Below, piece after piece: positions 43,370 to 51,928 of a DNA stretch of 64,000 nucleotides. The stretch covers positions 1,550,001-1,614,000 of the forward strand of contig NZ_JACBZL010000001.1 of assembly GCF_013408445.1 (NCBI RefSeq). The letters run 5' to 3'. Within the stretch, counting starts at the first letter, position 1. Each line of letters begins with the position of its first letter. Source of the DNA: Corynebacterium tuberculostearicum. Lineage in GTDB: Bacteria > Actinomycetota > Actinomycetes > Mycobacteriales > Mycobacteriaceae. The notes beneath the pieces were generated by a model. That model was not told where the DNA came from, did not search any database, and saw nothing but the letters and a program-made list of their open reading frames with translations. The translations under genes were made by a program, and so were the position numbers.

Positions 43370-44777
43370 GCGTCTTTTACTCCTTATCTGGGGCACCCTC
43401 CTCGTGGCCGCGGTGTGCTGGCCCTTTGCCTTACCCGGCGAGTTCTTGTGGCGCGATATGGCGTTGCTTGACCATCCGGCCCTTTCCCCTTCGGCCTTTG
43501 GTGGCGGCAGTTTGCCCGCCCGCAACGCACCGCAGGACGGTTTCCTCGCTCTCGTGGGCGGCGCGTGGGCCGCACGGGTGCTCATTTTTGCCGCCGCCGC
43601 GTCCTCCGCGCTCACCGCGGCGCGCTGGGCGCGCTCTACAGTCGCCGCGGTGAGCGCGATGGCGGTGGCGGTGGCCAATCCCTTCGTCATCGAGCGTCTC
43701 CTGCAGGGCCAGTGGTCGCTTGCGGTGGCTGCGTGGCTGCTGCCGGTCATCGCGTGGGCAGGAAGAAGGCACAGCTGGGTGGCGTGGCTGGCCATGTGGG
43801 GAGCATCGCTTACCCCTACGGGTGGTCTCTTTGCCGTGGTGACCGCGGCGGTGACCTGCCGCAAGCGGGTAGCCCTCGGCGGCGTGATTCTGTGCTTGCC
43901 GTGGGCCATTCCGGGCATGTTCAATCCCGCCGCACCCGGCGATACCGCAGCGGCGGTGGCCGCGTTTGCCCCGCGGGCAGAAGACTACGTCGGCACCGCG
44001 GGCGCGCTGCTGCGGCTCGGCGGCATCTGGAATGCGGAAGCAGCCATCGGGTTCGCCGTGTGCGGCGTCATCGTGGCGGTCATCGCTCTGCTCGGGGCGT
44101 GGCGAGTTCCCGCGCGGTTAAGCGTCCTCGCGGCAATGGGGCTCGGCGGGGCGATGTTCTTCTGGCTGGTTCCCGGCGCTCTGGTGTGGTCCATCGATCA
44201 CGTACCGGGGGCGGCGCTGCTGCGCGATAGCGGGAAACTGACCATGTTGGCGTTGCCGCTCTATGTAGCCTCACTAGGAGCGCTGCCGAATCTGCCGGCG
44301 GCACTGGCCACCGTGGCGGCGACCGTGCAGCTGCTGCCCGTTCCAGGACGCCTCACGGTGCTCGCGCCGCGGGATACAGGAATAGATGAGCAGCTGGTGC
44401 GCGCGATTGACGGCCGCGTGGCCTTCTTTCCGGAGCGCGCCAATCTTGTGGAGGTACCCAGCGGCGTGGCCGTCGACCCCTACTCCAAGGCGGTGGCCAT
44501 GGTGGAATCGGGGGAATTAAGCGTAGACGGGACCGTGGTGGACCAAGCCTCGCCGCACTACCGGGCGGCGCTGCGCGCGTGGGAAGAGCACGATATGAAC
44601 CGGCTGGCCGAGATCGGCGTCGGTGTGGTCGTGGTGGACGGTGCCATAGCCGCGGAAACGAACGCGCCCCGGCCGCAGGTTCCGTGGGCGCTTACCGCTT
44701 TGTGGATGGCGTGTCCGCTACTAGCCCTTGCAGCAATTCCGCGAACTGCTCGCCGGTCTTCTTCCACGAGAAGCTAG
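43359..44777 (+). CDS. Polytopic membrane protein (Rv0226c-like)
   Basis: 472 aa from the GTG at 43359, overlapping the DUF3068 stop by 11 bp; an earlier in-frame start lies within that gene. About nine to ten Ala/Val/Leu-rich helices, with a last periplasmic domain (about 350-440) before a final helix. It contains a GT-C-like arrangement but no clear catalytic DxD. It corresponds by position and topology to Rv0226c. Function unknown; inferred envelope assembly role. The 3' 86 bp overlap the convergent glycosyltransferase. Confidence 0.75.
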   Translation: MKAKRLLLLIWGTLLVAAVCWPFALPGEFLWRDMALLDHPALSPSAFGGGSLPARNAPQDGFLALVGGAWAARVLIFAAAASSALTAARWARSTVAAVSAMAVAVANPFVIERLLQGQWSLAVAAWLLPVIAWAGRRHSWVAWLAMWGASLTPTGGLFAVVTAAVTCRKRVALGGVILCLPWAIPGMFNPAAPGDTAAAVAAFAPRAEDYVGTAGALLRLGGIWNAEAAIGFAVCGVIVAVIALLGAWRVPARLSVLAAMGLGGAMFFWLVPGALVWSIDHVPGAALLRDSGKLTMLALPLYVASLGALPNLPAALATVAATVQLLPVPGRLTVLAPRDTGIDEQLVRAIDGRVAFFPERANLVEVPSGVAVDPYSKAVAMVESGELSVDGTVVDQASPHYRAALRAWEEHDMNRLAEIGVGVVVVDGAIAAETNAPRPQVPWALTALWMACPLLALAAIPRTARRSSSTRS

Positions 44778-45801
44778 CGGCAAAATCCCGCGCGTTGGAG
44801 CCGAGGGTGCGGCGAAGGGGGGCGTCGGCAAGCAGCTGCTTGGTGGCCGCCACGAAATCCTCTTCGCGCTCTACCAGAATGCCGGTCCTGCCGTTGATAA
44901 CGCTGTCACGCAGGCCAAATGTATAGCCAACGGCGGGCACCCCATGTTGGGCCGCCTCCATTACTGCCAATCCCCACCCCTCTTTGCGCGAGGGCATGAG
45001 CAAGGCATCGGCGCGGGCGAGCAGGGCGTGCTTATAGTCCTCGGTCACCTGGCCGCGAAAGCGCACGCGATCGCTTACCCCATGCTCCTCGGCATAGGCA
45101 CGCAGGTTAGCCTCCCACCAGCCGGAGCCGATGACGTCCAAGACCGCACCCGGGGTCTGCGCCACCGTATCCATGGCATGCTCGATCTGCTTATGCGGCA
45201 CTAGGCGCGAGAGCGTGACCAGGTGCACCTCGGCCTCTCGTTCCAGGGAAGGAACGTGATCCGGAACCGGGTCCAGGCCATTGGCGATGATGTGCGCGCC
45301 CTTAATGCCCAGCGCCTCCAAATCCTGGCGGGAGGCCTCAGACACGGTGACATAGGGAGCGCCGCGATACACGCGCGGAGCTACCCGGGACTCAAGGAAC
45401 CAACCGAGCCGGCCCAAGAGGGGACCCGCCACCGGCCACTGTTCACGGTGGCAATGGTGAGTAAGCAGCACCGTCGGTGCCCCGGACACCAGCCGAGCGA
45501 AGAAGGGGATGCCATTTTGTGTATCAATCACCGCATCCACGCCGCGCAGATCTCCCAGCCCCAGGCGGCCGGCCAGCATCGCCGCCCAAGCACGCGGATA
45601 CACGCCGAATTTGGCGCCGCCGCGGCTATAGCGCACGCCGTCGCGCACCTCGCGGTGAGCGGCATTCATGTGCTTGGAGGTGCGAAAGACCACCTCGTGG
45701 CCCTGAGACGCCAGGTACTCGCCCACTCGCTCCAAGTAGCGCTCCGAGCCACCGCCTTGCGGGTGGGTGGAATCGCGCCAGCATAGTAAAAGAATCTTCA
45801 T
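44692..45801 (-). CDS. GT4-type glycosyltransferase (Rv0225-like)
   Basis: 369 aa, cytosolic GT-B fold. The N-terminal acceptor domain has GGGSERYLERVGEYLA. The C-terminal domain has the sugar-nucleotide region LSRLVPHKQIEHAMD, then PSRKEGWGLAVMEAAQHGVPAVGY, where the EGWGLAVMEA stretch is the GT4 E-x7-E element. Sugar donor and acceptor are unknown. TAATAC ends 6 nt upstream of the ATG, suggesting a leaderless transcript. In mycobacteria Rv0225 sits in the same cluster. Confidence 0.85.
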   Translation of the reverse strand: MKILLLCWRDSTHPQGGGSERYLERVGEYLASQGHEVVFRTSKHMNAAHREVRDGVRYSRGGAKFGVYPRAWAAMLAGRLGLGDLRGVDAVIDTQNGIPFFARLVSGAPTVLLTHHCHREQWPVAGPLLGRLGWFLESRVAPRVYRGAPYVTVSEASRQDLEALGIKGAHIIANGLDPVPDHVPSLEREAEVHLVTLSRLVPHKQIEHAMDTVAQTPGAVLDVIGSGWWEANLRAYAEEHGVSDRVRFRGQVTEDYKHALLARADALLMPSRKEGWGLAVMEAAQHGVPAVGYTFGLRDSVINGRTGILVEREEDFVAATKQLLADAPLRRTLGSNARDFAASFSWKKTGEQFAELLQGLVADTPSTKR

Positions 45802-45807
45802 CGTGAG

Positions 45808-45817
45808 GTATTAGCCT
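45808..45817. promoter_or_regulatory. Overlapping divergent -10 boxes
   Basis: Minus strand TAATAC (45813-45808) serves the glycosyltransferase (ATG at 45801) and plus strand TAGCCT (45812-45817) serves mtrP (ATG at 45826). The start codons are 24 bp apart and neither gene has a Shine-Dalgarno. Confidence 0.45.
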
Positions 45818-45825
45818 AGTGGGTT

Positions 45826-46593
45826 ATGAGACATACCCGTGAGATGGCCACGCTGCGCCGCTCCTTTCAGCTGCTGCGTTCCTTCCGCTTCGAGCAGACG
45901 CGCCCGGAGATTTTCTACGGCGGGCTCGCGGAAGATACGGCCGCGCTGGTGGAGAACCTCGGCCGCGACCTAGGCGTGCCGCTTTCTGGGGCACGGGTGC
46001 TCGATGTCGGCGGTGGCCCGGGCTATTTTGCGGATGCCTTTGCCCGGCGCGGCGCCCGCTATGTGGGATTGGAGCCGGATGCCGGCGAAATGTCTGCGGC
46101 CGGCATCCACTTGAGCAATTCCGTGCGCGGCGATGGCACCAATCTGCCCTTTGCCGATAATTCCTTTGACGTGGTCTATTCCTCCAACGTGGCCGAGCAC
46201 ATCCCCAATCCCTGGGATATGGGCGAGGAAATGCTGCGCGTAACCCGCCCCGGCGGCCTCACCATTCTGAGCTACACGGTGTGGCTCGGCCCCTTTGGTG
46301 GCCACGAAACCGGCCTGTGGGAGCACTACATTGGCGGTGGCTTTGCCCGCGACCGCTATACCCGCCGCCACGGTCACCCGCCCAAGAATGTCTTTGGCAC
46401 TTCGCTTTTCGACGTCCCCTGTTCCGCCGGCCTCCACTGGGCACAGCGCACCGGCGCACTCAAACTCGCCTTCCCCCGCTACCATCCCAGCTGGGCTTGG
46501 TGGCTCACCCGCGTGCCGGGTGTGCGGGAGTTTGCGGTGTCTAACTTGACGTTGGTATTGCAACCTAAAAGTTTCAATGGCAATACGCGCTGA
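45826..46593 (+). CDS. mtrP: SAM-dependent methyltransferase, MtrP-like
   Basis: 255 aa. Class I methyltransferase with the SAM loop VLDVGGGPGYFADAF (motif I), the acidic GLEPD (end of strand 2) and SFDVVYSSNVAEHIPNPW (motif II/III). It corresponds to Rv0224c and to C. glutamicum MtrP, reported to be needed for normal trehalose mycolate transport. Name given from domain plus neighbourhood. The last 20 bp overlap the bacteriocin-locus ABC gene on the opposite strand, marking the edge of the accessory insert. Confidence 0.8.
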   Translation: MRHTREMATLRRSFQLLRSFRFEQTRPEIFYGGLAEDTAALVENLGRDLGVPLSGARVLDVGGGPGYFADAFARRGARYVGLEPDAGEMSAAGIHLSNSVRGDGTNLPFADNSFDVVYSSNVAEHIPNPWDMGEEMLRVTRPGGLTILSYTVWLGPFGGHETGLWEHYIGGGFARDRYTRRHGHPPKNVFGTSLFDVPCSAGLHWAQRTGALKLAFPRYHPSWAWWLTRVPGVREFAVSNLTLVLQPKSFNGNTR

Positions 46594-47227
46594 GCTCGAA
46601 TACCTCGCTACATTGATCCCGGACTCGATCATCGTGGGTAACCACGACGACAGCAGCACCAGCAGCGGCTTGCTCCTGCAGTAGGGACAGCACGCGGTCG
46701 CTGTTCTTACTGTCGAGAGCCGCAGTTGGCTCATCCGCCAAGATGAGGCTCGGGGTGCGTACCAAGATACGGGCAAAAGAAGCTCGCTGCTGTTCGCCAC
46801 CGCTTAAGGAAAATGCTTTCTCCTTCTCTCGCCCAGCTAAGCCCACCTGCTCCAGCGCACCGGAAATAATTTCTGACTTCTTAGCCTGCGGCGTCTTAGG
46901 AGGCAATGCTACAGCCAAATTATCGGCAACCGAATCGGTATCAACCAGAGCAAAATCCTGAAATAGATAGCCAATATCGTTGCGACGCACTTTTCGCGCC
47001 TGCCTTTCTTTCATACGCGTAGCATCGTGACCGAGCACTTCCATGCTTCCGCCGGTGAGCGAGTCCAGAAGACCTAAGCAATTTAATAGCGTGGTTTTTC
47101 CGCAGCCCGAAGGCCCAGTTAAGGCGACTACTTGCCCTGGCGCGATATCTATATCCACGCCGGACCACAAGGTGCGTTTAGCAATGGAGTAGCGACCTTC
47201 CCGAATCTTTATTACGGCCTCATTCAT
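46574..47227 (-). CDS. ABC transporter ATPase of the lactococcin-972 type locus
   Basis: 217 aa. Walker A GPSGCGKTT, Q-loop LFQDF, signature LSGGEQQRASFARIL, Walker B LILADEPTAALD, switch VVVTHD. LolD/MacB-like ATPases in this position are grouped as putative bacteriocin export ABC proteins of lactococcin 972 loci. It pairs with the membrane protein 4 bp upstream to form an exporter or immunity pump. The lower GC and different codon choice compared with mtrP and pckG suggest acquisition by transfer. Confidence 0.88.
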   Translation of the reverse strand: MNEAVIKIREGRYSIAKRTLWSGVDIDIAPGQVVALTGPSGCGKTTLLNCLGLLDSLTGGSMEVLGHDATRMKERQARKVRRNDIGYLFQDFALVDTDSVADNLAVALPPKTPQAKKSEIISGALEQVGLAGREKEKAFSLSGGEQQRASFARILVRTPSLILADEPTAALDSKNSDRVLSLLQEQAAAGAAVVVVTHDDRVRDQCSEVFELSAYCH

Positions 47228-47231
47228 TCTT

Positions 47232-49196
47232 CTATCTCTTTCCTGCCCGATATGAGATGTGCACCATTGTCATTACTGAAACGACAGCCACAAGAATCGA
47301 AAGCCCAACCCCGTAGGCCATTGCTTCTGACGTTACTTTCAGCTGAGCGACGACGGCGGGCATACTATTCATGCGTTCTAGCTCTCGTGCTTGGCCGCCT
47401 TTGAACCATAGATAAGCGATGGTGACGCAACAGATTGCGGCGTCAGCAAGCCATAAATATCGATACGCCCGAGTCATGGGGATTCCCATGAACCGGTAGA
47501 CGCGAAGCCGCTGTGCAAACAACTTTCGATACAAAAAGCCCGCAATGACCGCCATGGTTAGCGCAATCAGAGCCGCAGCAATGACACCGAGGACCAACGC
47601 AACGGTATCGGCACGCAGCGATGCGTTTCCCTTGGCCCATAGATGTGCAGCCGAGTTGGTCTTCAAAACGAAGTTGCTAAGGTCCGGATCACCGCGAAGC
47701 TCAGGCGGAACCCCACCCAGAAAGCCAGTGCCATTCTGAGTCATGCCGGCAACAATGGTTCTATCTGACGGCAGCTGGTCGTCCGGATAGATGGTCATCA
47801 CCGGCCCCGCAGTTTTTATCTGTTCTCCCCAACCAGTTTCATCTATCTGCCAAGTAGCTACGTCAAAGTCATCACTATCGAGGATCTCCACTGGGCATTC
47901 GTGCTCGCTGCAATAGAAGTCCTTCGGGACCGAATCTGCAATGCCTTCCAGTCCTCGCGGAATATACCTCGTGGGCTCGTGCGGCGGATTATTCTGCAAT
48001 TCCTCGCGCAGTGGGCCTTCCACCGAACGCATCGCTGCCGTGTAGTTGAAACTGAGCATATCCCGGCCGACTCCACCGAACTCTGCCGGTGAGTCCTCAG
48101 AAAACTGTACATATTGAAACTGACCAACCGCAGATTTAGCCCGCGCAAGCTCGGCTAACTTGTGTGTTGAATCTACGATGCCATCGCTATCACGCGCCCC
48201 TGAAAGTTCCAGGAGCTGCAAATCATCGGCTTGCTTCCAGAAGTTACCAACGCCATTTTGCACCTCCACTTCATGCAGGTGGTTTAGTGCTGGGGCTATG
48301 AGTCCTACAGCTGCAATGCAGGGCACGAGTTTCAACAAAACCACAATTGCCACGGTACTGCGCTGCGGCAGCTTCCCTTTGAGCCGATCCCTCAACGCTA
48401 GCTTTTTACACGCCCATGTAGTCAGGAGGAATGCCACCACCATGACAACGAGAAGCGGAAACAGAAATACTGCCGAGTAGCGCATAATCCCTAGCATCAC
48501 TCGTGGTGAAACTAATATTGCGCATAGCACCAACGCCACCGCCCCGATGGCCAGTGCACTAAGAAATGCACTTGCATAAGAACGCCGAAACTCACGTGCA
48601 AATATGACGCTAGGCGATAGTCCCATGAGCTGCCACACGGCATAATCCCTCGTTCGCGCGATCGCGCCGGCCACGACGACAGCAAAGCACGTGGCCAGAA
48701 TCAAAAAATAAATTCCGGCTAGCGCGGTATCCGTAAAAAGGAACGACCACTCTAGGCTTTCAAGTTCCTGATGCTGCGCGCTGTAAGCATCCAGAATCCC
48801 ATACACTGTATTTTTGAAATCCTCGCCTCCGGACAGTTGCAGAAGCTGACGCGGATCCTCATCCGGTAATTCCGACAGATCGTGTACGCGAACTGGACTG
48901 CCCGGCGCAATCGTGTCGTACCAACTGCTACCAAAGTCCCCTGCGGCGTAGATGTCGGTATGATCCGGTTGCTCGAGCTCCACTGCAATGCGCTCACCCT
49001 TCGATTGCGCAGCCTCATCGAGTGCAGCAAGAATTTCAGAGCCCTGGCCATCATTCGATCCGACGTTGATAAAAGAGCCGGTTTCAAATATTCCCTCCGA
49101 CTGCGTCATCGCAAACGCCCAATACCCCAAGAACAATGCGGATAGTACGCAAAATGCGGCGAGAATTCGTTGAGAAAGGCTAACGCCTTCTTTCAT
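47232..49196 (-). CDS. Bacteriocin-associated integral membrane protein (ABC permease)
   Basis: 654 aa. One N-terminal helix, a large extracytoplasmic domain, a block of helices around residues 160-320 (IYFILATCFAVVVAGAIART), a second extracytoplasmic domain with a Cys pair (FYCSEHECPVE), and C-terminal helices. This FtsX-like layout matches the bacteriocin-associated (immunity) membrane family found next to lactococcin 972-like genes. With the ATPase it should export the bacteriocin or protect the producer. Start at ATG 49196. Confidence 0.82.
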   Translation of the reverse strand: MKEGVSLSQRILAAFCVLSALFLGYWAFAMTQSEGIFETGSFINVGSNDGQGSEILAALDEAAQSKGERIAVELEQPDHTDIYAAGDFGSSWYDTIAPGSPVRVHDLSELPDEDPRQLLQLSGGEDFKNTVYGILDAYSAQHQELESLEWSFLFTDTALAGIYFLILATCFAVVVAGAIARTRDYAVWQLMGLSPSVIFAREFRRSYASAFLSALAIGAVALVLCAILVSPRVMLGIMRYSAVFLFPLLVVMVVAFLLTTWACKKLALRDRLKGKLPQRSTVAIVVLLKLVPCIAAVGLIAPALNHLHEVEVQNGVGNFWKQADDLQLLELSGARDSDGIVDSTHKLAELARAKSAVGQFQYVQFSEDSPAEFGGVGRDMLSFNYTAAMRSVEGPLREELQNNPPHEPTRYIPRGLEGIADSVPKDFYCSEHECPVEILDSDDFDVATWQIDETGWGEQIKTAGPVMTIYPDDQLPSDRTIVAGMTQNGTGFLGGVPPELRGDPDLSNFVLKTNSAAHLWAKGNASLRADTVALVLGVIAAALIALTMAVIAGFLYRKLFAQRLRVYRFMGIPMTRAYRYLWLADAAICCVTIAYLWFKGGQARELERMNSMPAVVAQLKVTSEAMAYGVGLSILVAVVSVMTMVHISYRAGKR

Positions 49197-49218
49197 GAAA
49201 TACTTTCCTTAACTAAAG

Positions 49219-49246
49219 CAAGGGTCGCCCATGACGGCGACCCTTG
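49219..49246 (-). terminator. Attenuator hairpin between bacteriocin and permease genes
   Basis: A perfect 11-bp stem CAAGGGTCGCC/GGCGACCCTTG (49219-49229 with 49236-49246). On the minus strand it is followed by CTTTAGTT. Partial termination would favour the bacteriocin mRNA over the transporter. Confidence 0.5.
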
Positions 49247-49262
49247 TGACGCTTACCTTCTA

Positions 49263-49549
49263 TTAACACAAGCGGTAATAAGCGCCATCCGCCCCGAGCC
49301 AACGAGATGATGCCTGCGCACGGGCCCACGTATTCGCTGGCTGGCAGCCAGAGTCAACGTACTTGTGGCCATTCACGGAACTACCGTGATTAACACTGGG
49401 ATGGTGGTAGTTCGACCACACTCGTCCTCCACCCTTACCGTGTTCCCACATACCTCCATCGACAAGTTCTCCTGCCAAAGCAGTTCCCCCAAGTGCACCA
49501 GCACCTAGTACAAAAGCAGCGGCTGCGGAAGCCAGACTTTTTTCCGCAT
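49263..49549 (-). CDS. Lactococcin-972-family bacteriocin, frameshift in signal peptide
   Basis: The mature region is intact: GGMWEHGKGGGRVWSNYHHP, then HGSSVNGHKYV, ANTWARAQASS and a C-terminal YYRLC, the Trp/His/Asn pattern of lactococcin 972, which blocks lipid II use at the septum in its original host. About 69 residues follow the signal cleavage at TALA-G; unlike lactococcin 972 there are two Cys. The natural start appears to be the ATG at 49549, 8 nt after AAAAGGAG. That frame reaches a stop after 14 codons, because the A6 run (49538-49543, minus strand) puts the mature part in the -1 frame. One more A would give MRKKSLAS and a perfect signal peptide. The only in-frame ATG is at 49628, with no RBS. 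Confidence 0.72.
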
Positions 49550-49557
49550 CTATTTCT

Positions 49558-49565
49558 CTCCTTTT
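49558..49565 (-). promoter_or_regulatory. Ribosome-binding site that decides the bacteriocin start
   Basis: AAAAGGAG on the minus strand, 8 nt from the ATG at 49549. It points to a start that is out of frame with the mature peptide, the key to the frameshift call. Confidence 0.6.
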
Positions 49566-49626
49566 CCGAAATGAAATACCCGTTTTCCGGGCCGATAAAA
49601 TAATTTCATAATTATTAATAGTTGTC

Positions 49627-49638
49627 ATCGTTAACGAT
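49627..49638. promoter_or_regulatory. 12-bp palindrome in the bacteriocin promoter region
   Basis: ATCGTTAACGAT is perfectly self-complementary and lies in a strongly AT-rich stretch (about 49590-49700) that must hold the bacteriocin promoter. A candidate operator. Confidence 0.35.
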
Positions 49639-49704
49639 AAAGAGTTTCATTTTTATTAACTAAGATTAACTTATTGTTTACTTTTTATATCTAGGTAAGG
49701 CAAT

Positions 49705-49740
49705 ACGAAACCCCCAGCGTCAATGACGTCGCTGGGGGTT
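49705..49740 (-). terminator. Intrinsic terminator of pckG
   Basis: AACCCCCAGCG/CGCTGGGGGTT (49740-49730 with 49719-49709, minus strand), followed by TTCGTATT. It stands between the pckG stop and the accessory bacteriocin region. Confidence 0.75.
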
Positions 49741-49755
49741 GGCTGAGCCTAGTGC

Positions 49756-51579
49756 TTAGGAGGCGTTTTCTACGCGCTCCTTCAGGGCATGGAACTGGTC
49801 CCATACCTCGGACGGCACGCGGGAGCCCAGGAAGTTGAGGTAGCTAGCGTTATCTTGCATATCGCCTTCCCAGTCCTTCGGGTTGACGGCAAGAGCGGCG
49901 CGAACGTCCTCGATATCGAAGTCGATGCCCTCGAGGTCGATATCCTCGGCACGGGCGGTGTGGCCCACGACGGTTTCCTCGGCCTCAACGTTGCCCTCAA
50001 TGCGATCAATGATCCACTTGAGCACGCGGGAGTTCTCGCCGAAGCCCGGCCACAGGAAGCGGCCGTCGTCGCCACGGCGGAACCAGTTAACCAGGAAGAT
50101 AGACGGCATGCGGTCGCCGCCCTTTTCACCCATATCGATCCAGTGCTGCAGGTAGTCACCGGCGTTGTAGCCGATGAACGGAAGCATAGCCATCGGATCG
50201 TGGCGCAGGGTGCCGACGCTGCCCTCTGCTGCAGCGGTCTGGCCGGAAGCCAGCAGGGCACCGATCATGGTGCCGTGGTTCCAGTCAAAGGCCTGGGTTA
50301 CCAGCGGAACGGTGGTCTTGCGGCGGCCGCCGAAGAGGATGGCGTCGATCTTCACACCCTGCCAGTCGTCGTACTCCGGAGCGGCGCTCGGGCACTGGGA
50401 AATCGGCACGCAGTAACGGGAGTTCGGGTGCGCAGCCTTAGTGGAGGAGGACGGAGTCCAATCCTGACCGGTCCAGTCGATGAGGTGCTCCGGCGCCTCC
50501 TTGGACATCTCCTCCCACCAGACATCGCCGTCGTCGGTAAGCGCAACGTTGGTGAAGATGGTGTTGCCCGGCTCCATGGTCTGCATGGCAATCGGGTTGG
50601 AACCGTAGTTGGTGCCAGGGGCCACGCCGAAGAAGCCATTTTCCGGGTTAACTGCGTAAAGGCCGTCCTCGCGCAGGTGCAGCCAGGCAATATCGTCACC
50701 GACGACCTCGGCCTTCCAGCCCGGAATGGTCGGGGTAATCATAGCCAGGTTGGTCTTGCCGCATGCCGAAGGGAAAGCGGCCGCAACGTGGTACTTCTTG
50801 CCCTCTGGGTTGGTGAGCTTCAGGATGAGCATGTGCTCTGCCATCCAGCCCTCTTCCTTGGCCATGACAGAAGCGATGCGCAGCGCGTAGCACTTCTTTG
50901 CCAGGATAGCGTTGCCGCCGTAGCCAGAACCGTAGGACCAGATTTCCTTGGTCTCCGGGAACTGGGTGATGTACTTGGTGTCATTGCACGGCCACGCCAC
51001 ATCTTCCTGGCCCGGCTCCAGCGGAGCACCCACGGAGTGCAGGGCGTGGACGAAATCGCCGTCGGTACCAATCTTGTCCAAGGCTTCCGCACCCATACGG
51101 GTCATGATGCGCATGGAGAGCACCACATAAGCGGAGTCAGTCAGCTGCACGCCCAGCTTTGGTTCCGGATCGCTAATAGGGCCCATGCAGAAGGGAACCA
51201 CGTACATGGTGCGACCCTTCATGGAACCACGGAATGCCTCCGTCATCTCTTCCTTCATCGCAGCTGGCGGCGCCCAGTTATTGGTCGGGCCGGCGCCTTC
51301 TTCATTCTCGGTACAGATGAAGGTGCGGGATTCCACACGGGCAACGTCGGAAGGATTGGAGCGAGCCAGGTAGGAATTAGGACGCTTTTCCTCATTCAGC
51401 TTGATAAGCGTGCCCTTTTCCACCAGCTCTGCGGCCAAACGGTCAGCCTCGTCCTGGGAGCCGTCTACAAAGACCACCTGGTCCGGCTGGAAAAGCTCAA
51501 CATTCTCGCTGATCCAGCCGATAAGCTTTTCGTTTTTAGTCGGCAGCTCTCCGACGAGCCCTGGGATAGTGGCGGTCAT
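49756..51579 (-). CDS. pckG: Phosphoenolpyruvate carboxykinase (GTP)
   Basis: 607 aa from the ATG at 51579, which has AGGAG at normal spacing; an upstream in-frame start 63 bp earlier is not needed. Converts oxaloacetate and GTP to PEP, GDP and CO2 in gluconeogenesis. The kinase-1 loop [12 protein letters not shown] is at about 270-281; also [11 protein letters not shown], the Mn-binding region and [10 protein letters not shown]. The length matches C. glutamicum Pck (about 610 aa). A hairpin lies in its leader. Confidence 0.96.
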   Translation of the reverse strand: MTATIPGLVGELPTKNEKLIGWISENVELFQPDQVVFVDGSQDEADRLAAELVEKGTLIKLNEEKRPNSYLARSNPSDVARVESRTFICTENEEGAGPTNNWAPPAAMKEEMTEAFRGSMKGRTMYVVPFCMGPISDPEPKLGVQLTDSAYVVLSMRIMTRMGAEALDKIGTDGDFVHALHSVGAPLEPGQEDVAWPCNDTKYITQFPETKEIWSYGSGYGGNAILAKKCYALRIASVMAKEEGWMAEHMLILKLTNPEGKKYHVAAAFPSACGKTNLAMITPTIPGWKAEVVGDDIAWLHLREDGLYAVNPENGFFGVAPGTNYGSNPIAMQTMEPGNTIFTNVALTDDGDVWWEEMSKEAPEHLIDWTGQDWTPSSSTKAAHPNSRYCVPISQCPSAAPEYDDWQGVKIDAILFGGRRKTTVPLVTQAFDWNHGTMIGALLASGQTAAAEGSVGTLRHDPMAMLPFIGYNAGDYLQHWIDMGEKGGDRMPSIFLVNWFRRGDDGRFLWPGFGENSRVLKWIIDRIEGNVEAEETVVGHTARAEDIDLEGIDFDIEDVRAALAVNPKDWEGDMQDNASYLNFLGSRVPSEVWDQFHALKERVENAS

Positions 51580-51928
51580 TAGTAATTCTCCTGAGGGTGG
51601 GTGTGAAAATTGGGGAAATAAATCCCCAACTGTGCCTTCCACCTCAAGATTAACGTGCTTGTCCGAATAATTTGCGCAGATTTTGTCACACCGGTTATAT
51701 CCACCGCGTTTACCAGAACTTCACCAAGCGCAACCACAGATACTGTGTTAAAAATCGCCTTTTCCCATCCCCCTGTCTGGGGGTCTATTCCCCTCCCTAG
51801 CGGCAACCAAAACGATAATCTTCCACCCCCAACCGGGCCCACTGGTTATACCAGGATTGGCTTCGCCACACGTGATCCCCGGCGCGGCGTATTGCTTGGC
51901 AAGGCTAAGCAGGGAAAAATAGGCCGCA
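51580..51928. other. Divergent control region between pckG and trmB
   Basis: 349 bp without a gene. It holds the pckG leader hairpin (51610-51629), an imperfect dyad CACAG-ATA-CTGTG (51735-51747) and AT-rich blocks around 51660-51700 that are probable promoters. No -10/-35 pair stands out. Confidence 0.5.
51610..51629 (-). promoter_or_regulatory. Leader hairpin upstream of pckG
   Basis: TTGGGGA (51610-51616) and TCCCCAA (51623-51629) form a perfect 7-bp stem with a 6-nt loop, about 30 nt before the start codon. It may affect translation or be a regulator site. Confidence 0.4.

Noticed and set aside
49537..49543. Classic A-AAA-AAG slippery heptamer at the bacteriocin frameshift
   Set aside because: The seven bases AAAAAAG are present, but in the ATG frame the codons are AAA-AAA-GTC, so the phase is wrong for the standard tandem slip; other slippage remains possible.
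49789..51582. 597-codon plus-strand frame opposite pckG
   Set aside because: Antisense shadow of a conserved enzyme, with no start signals.
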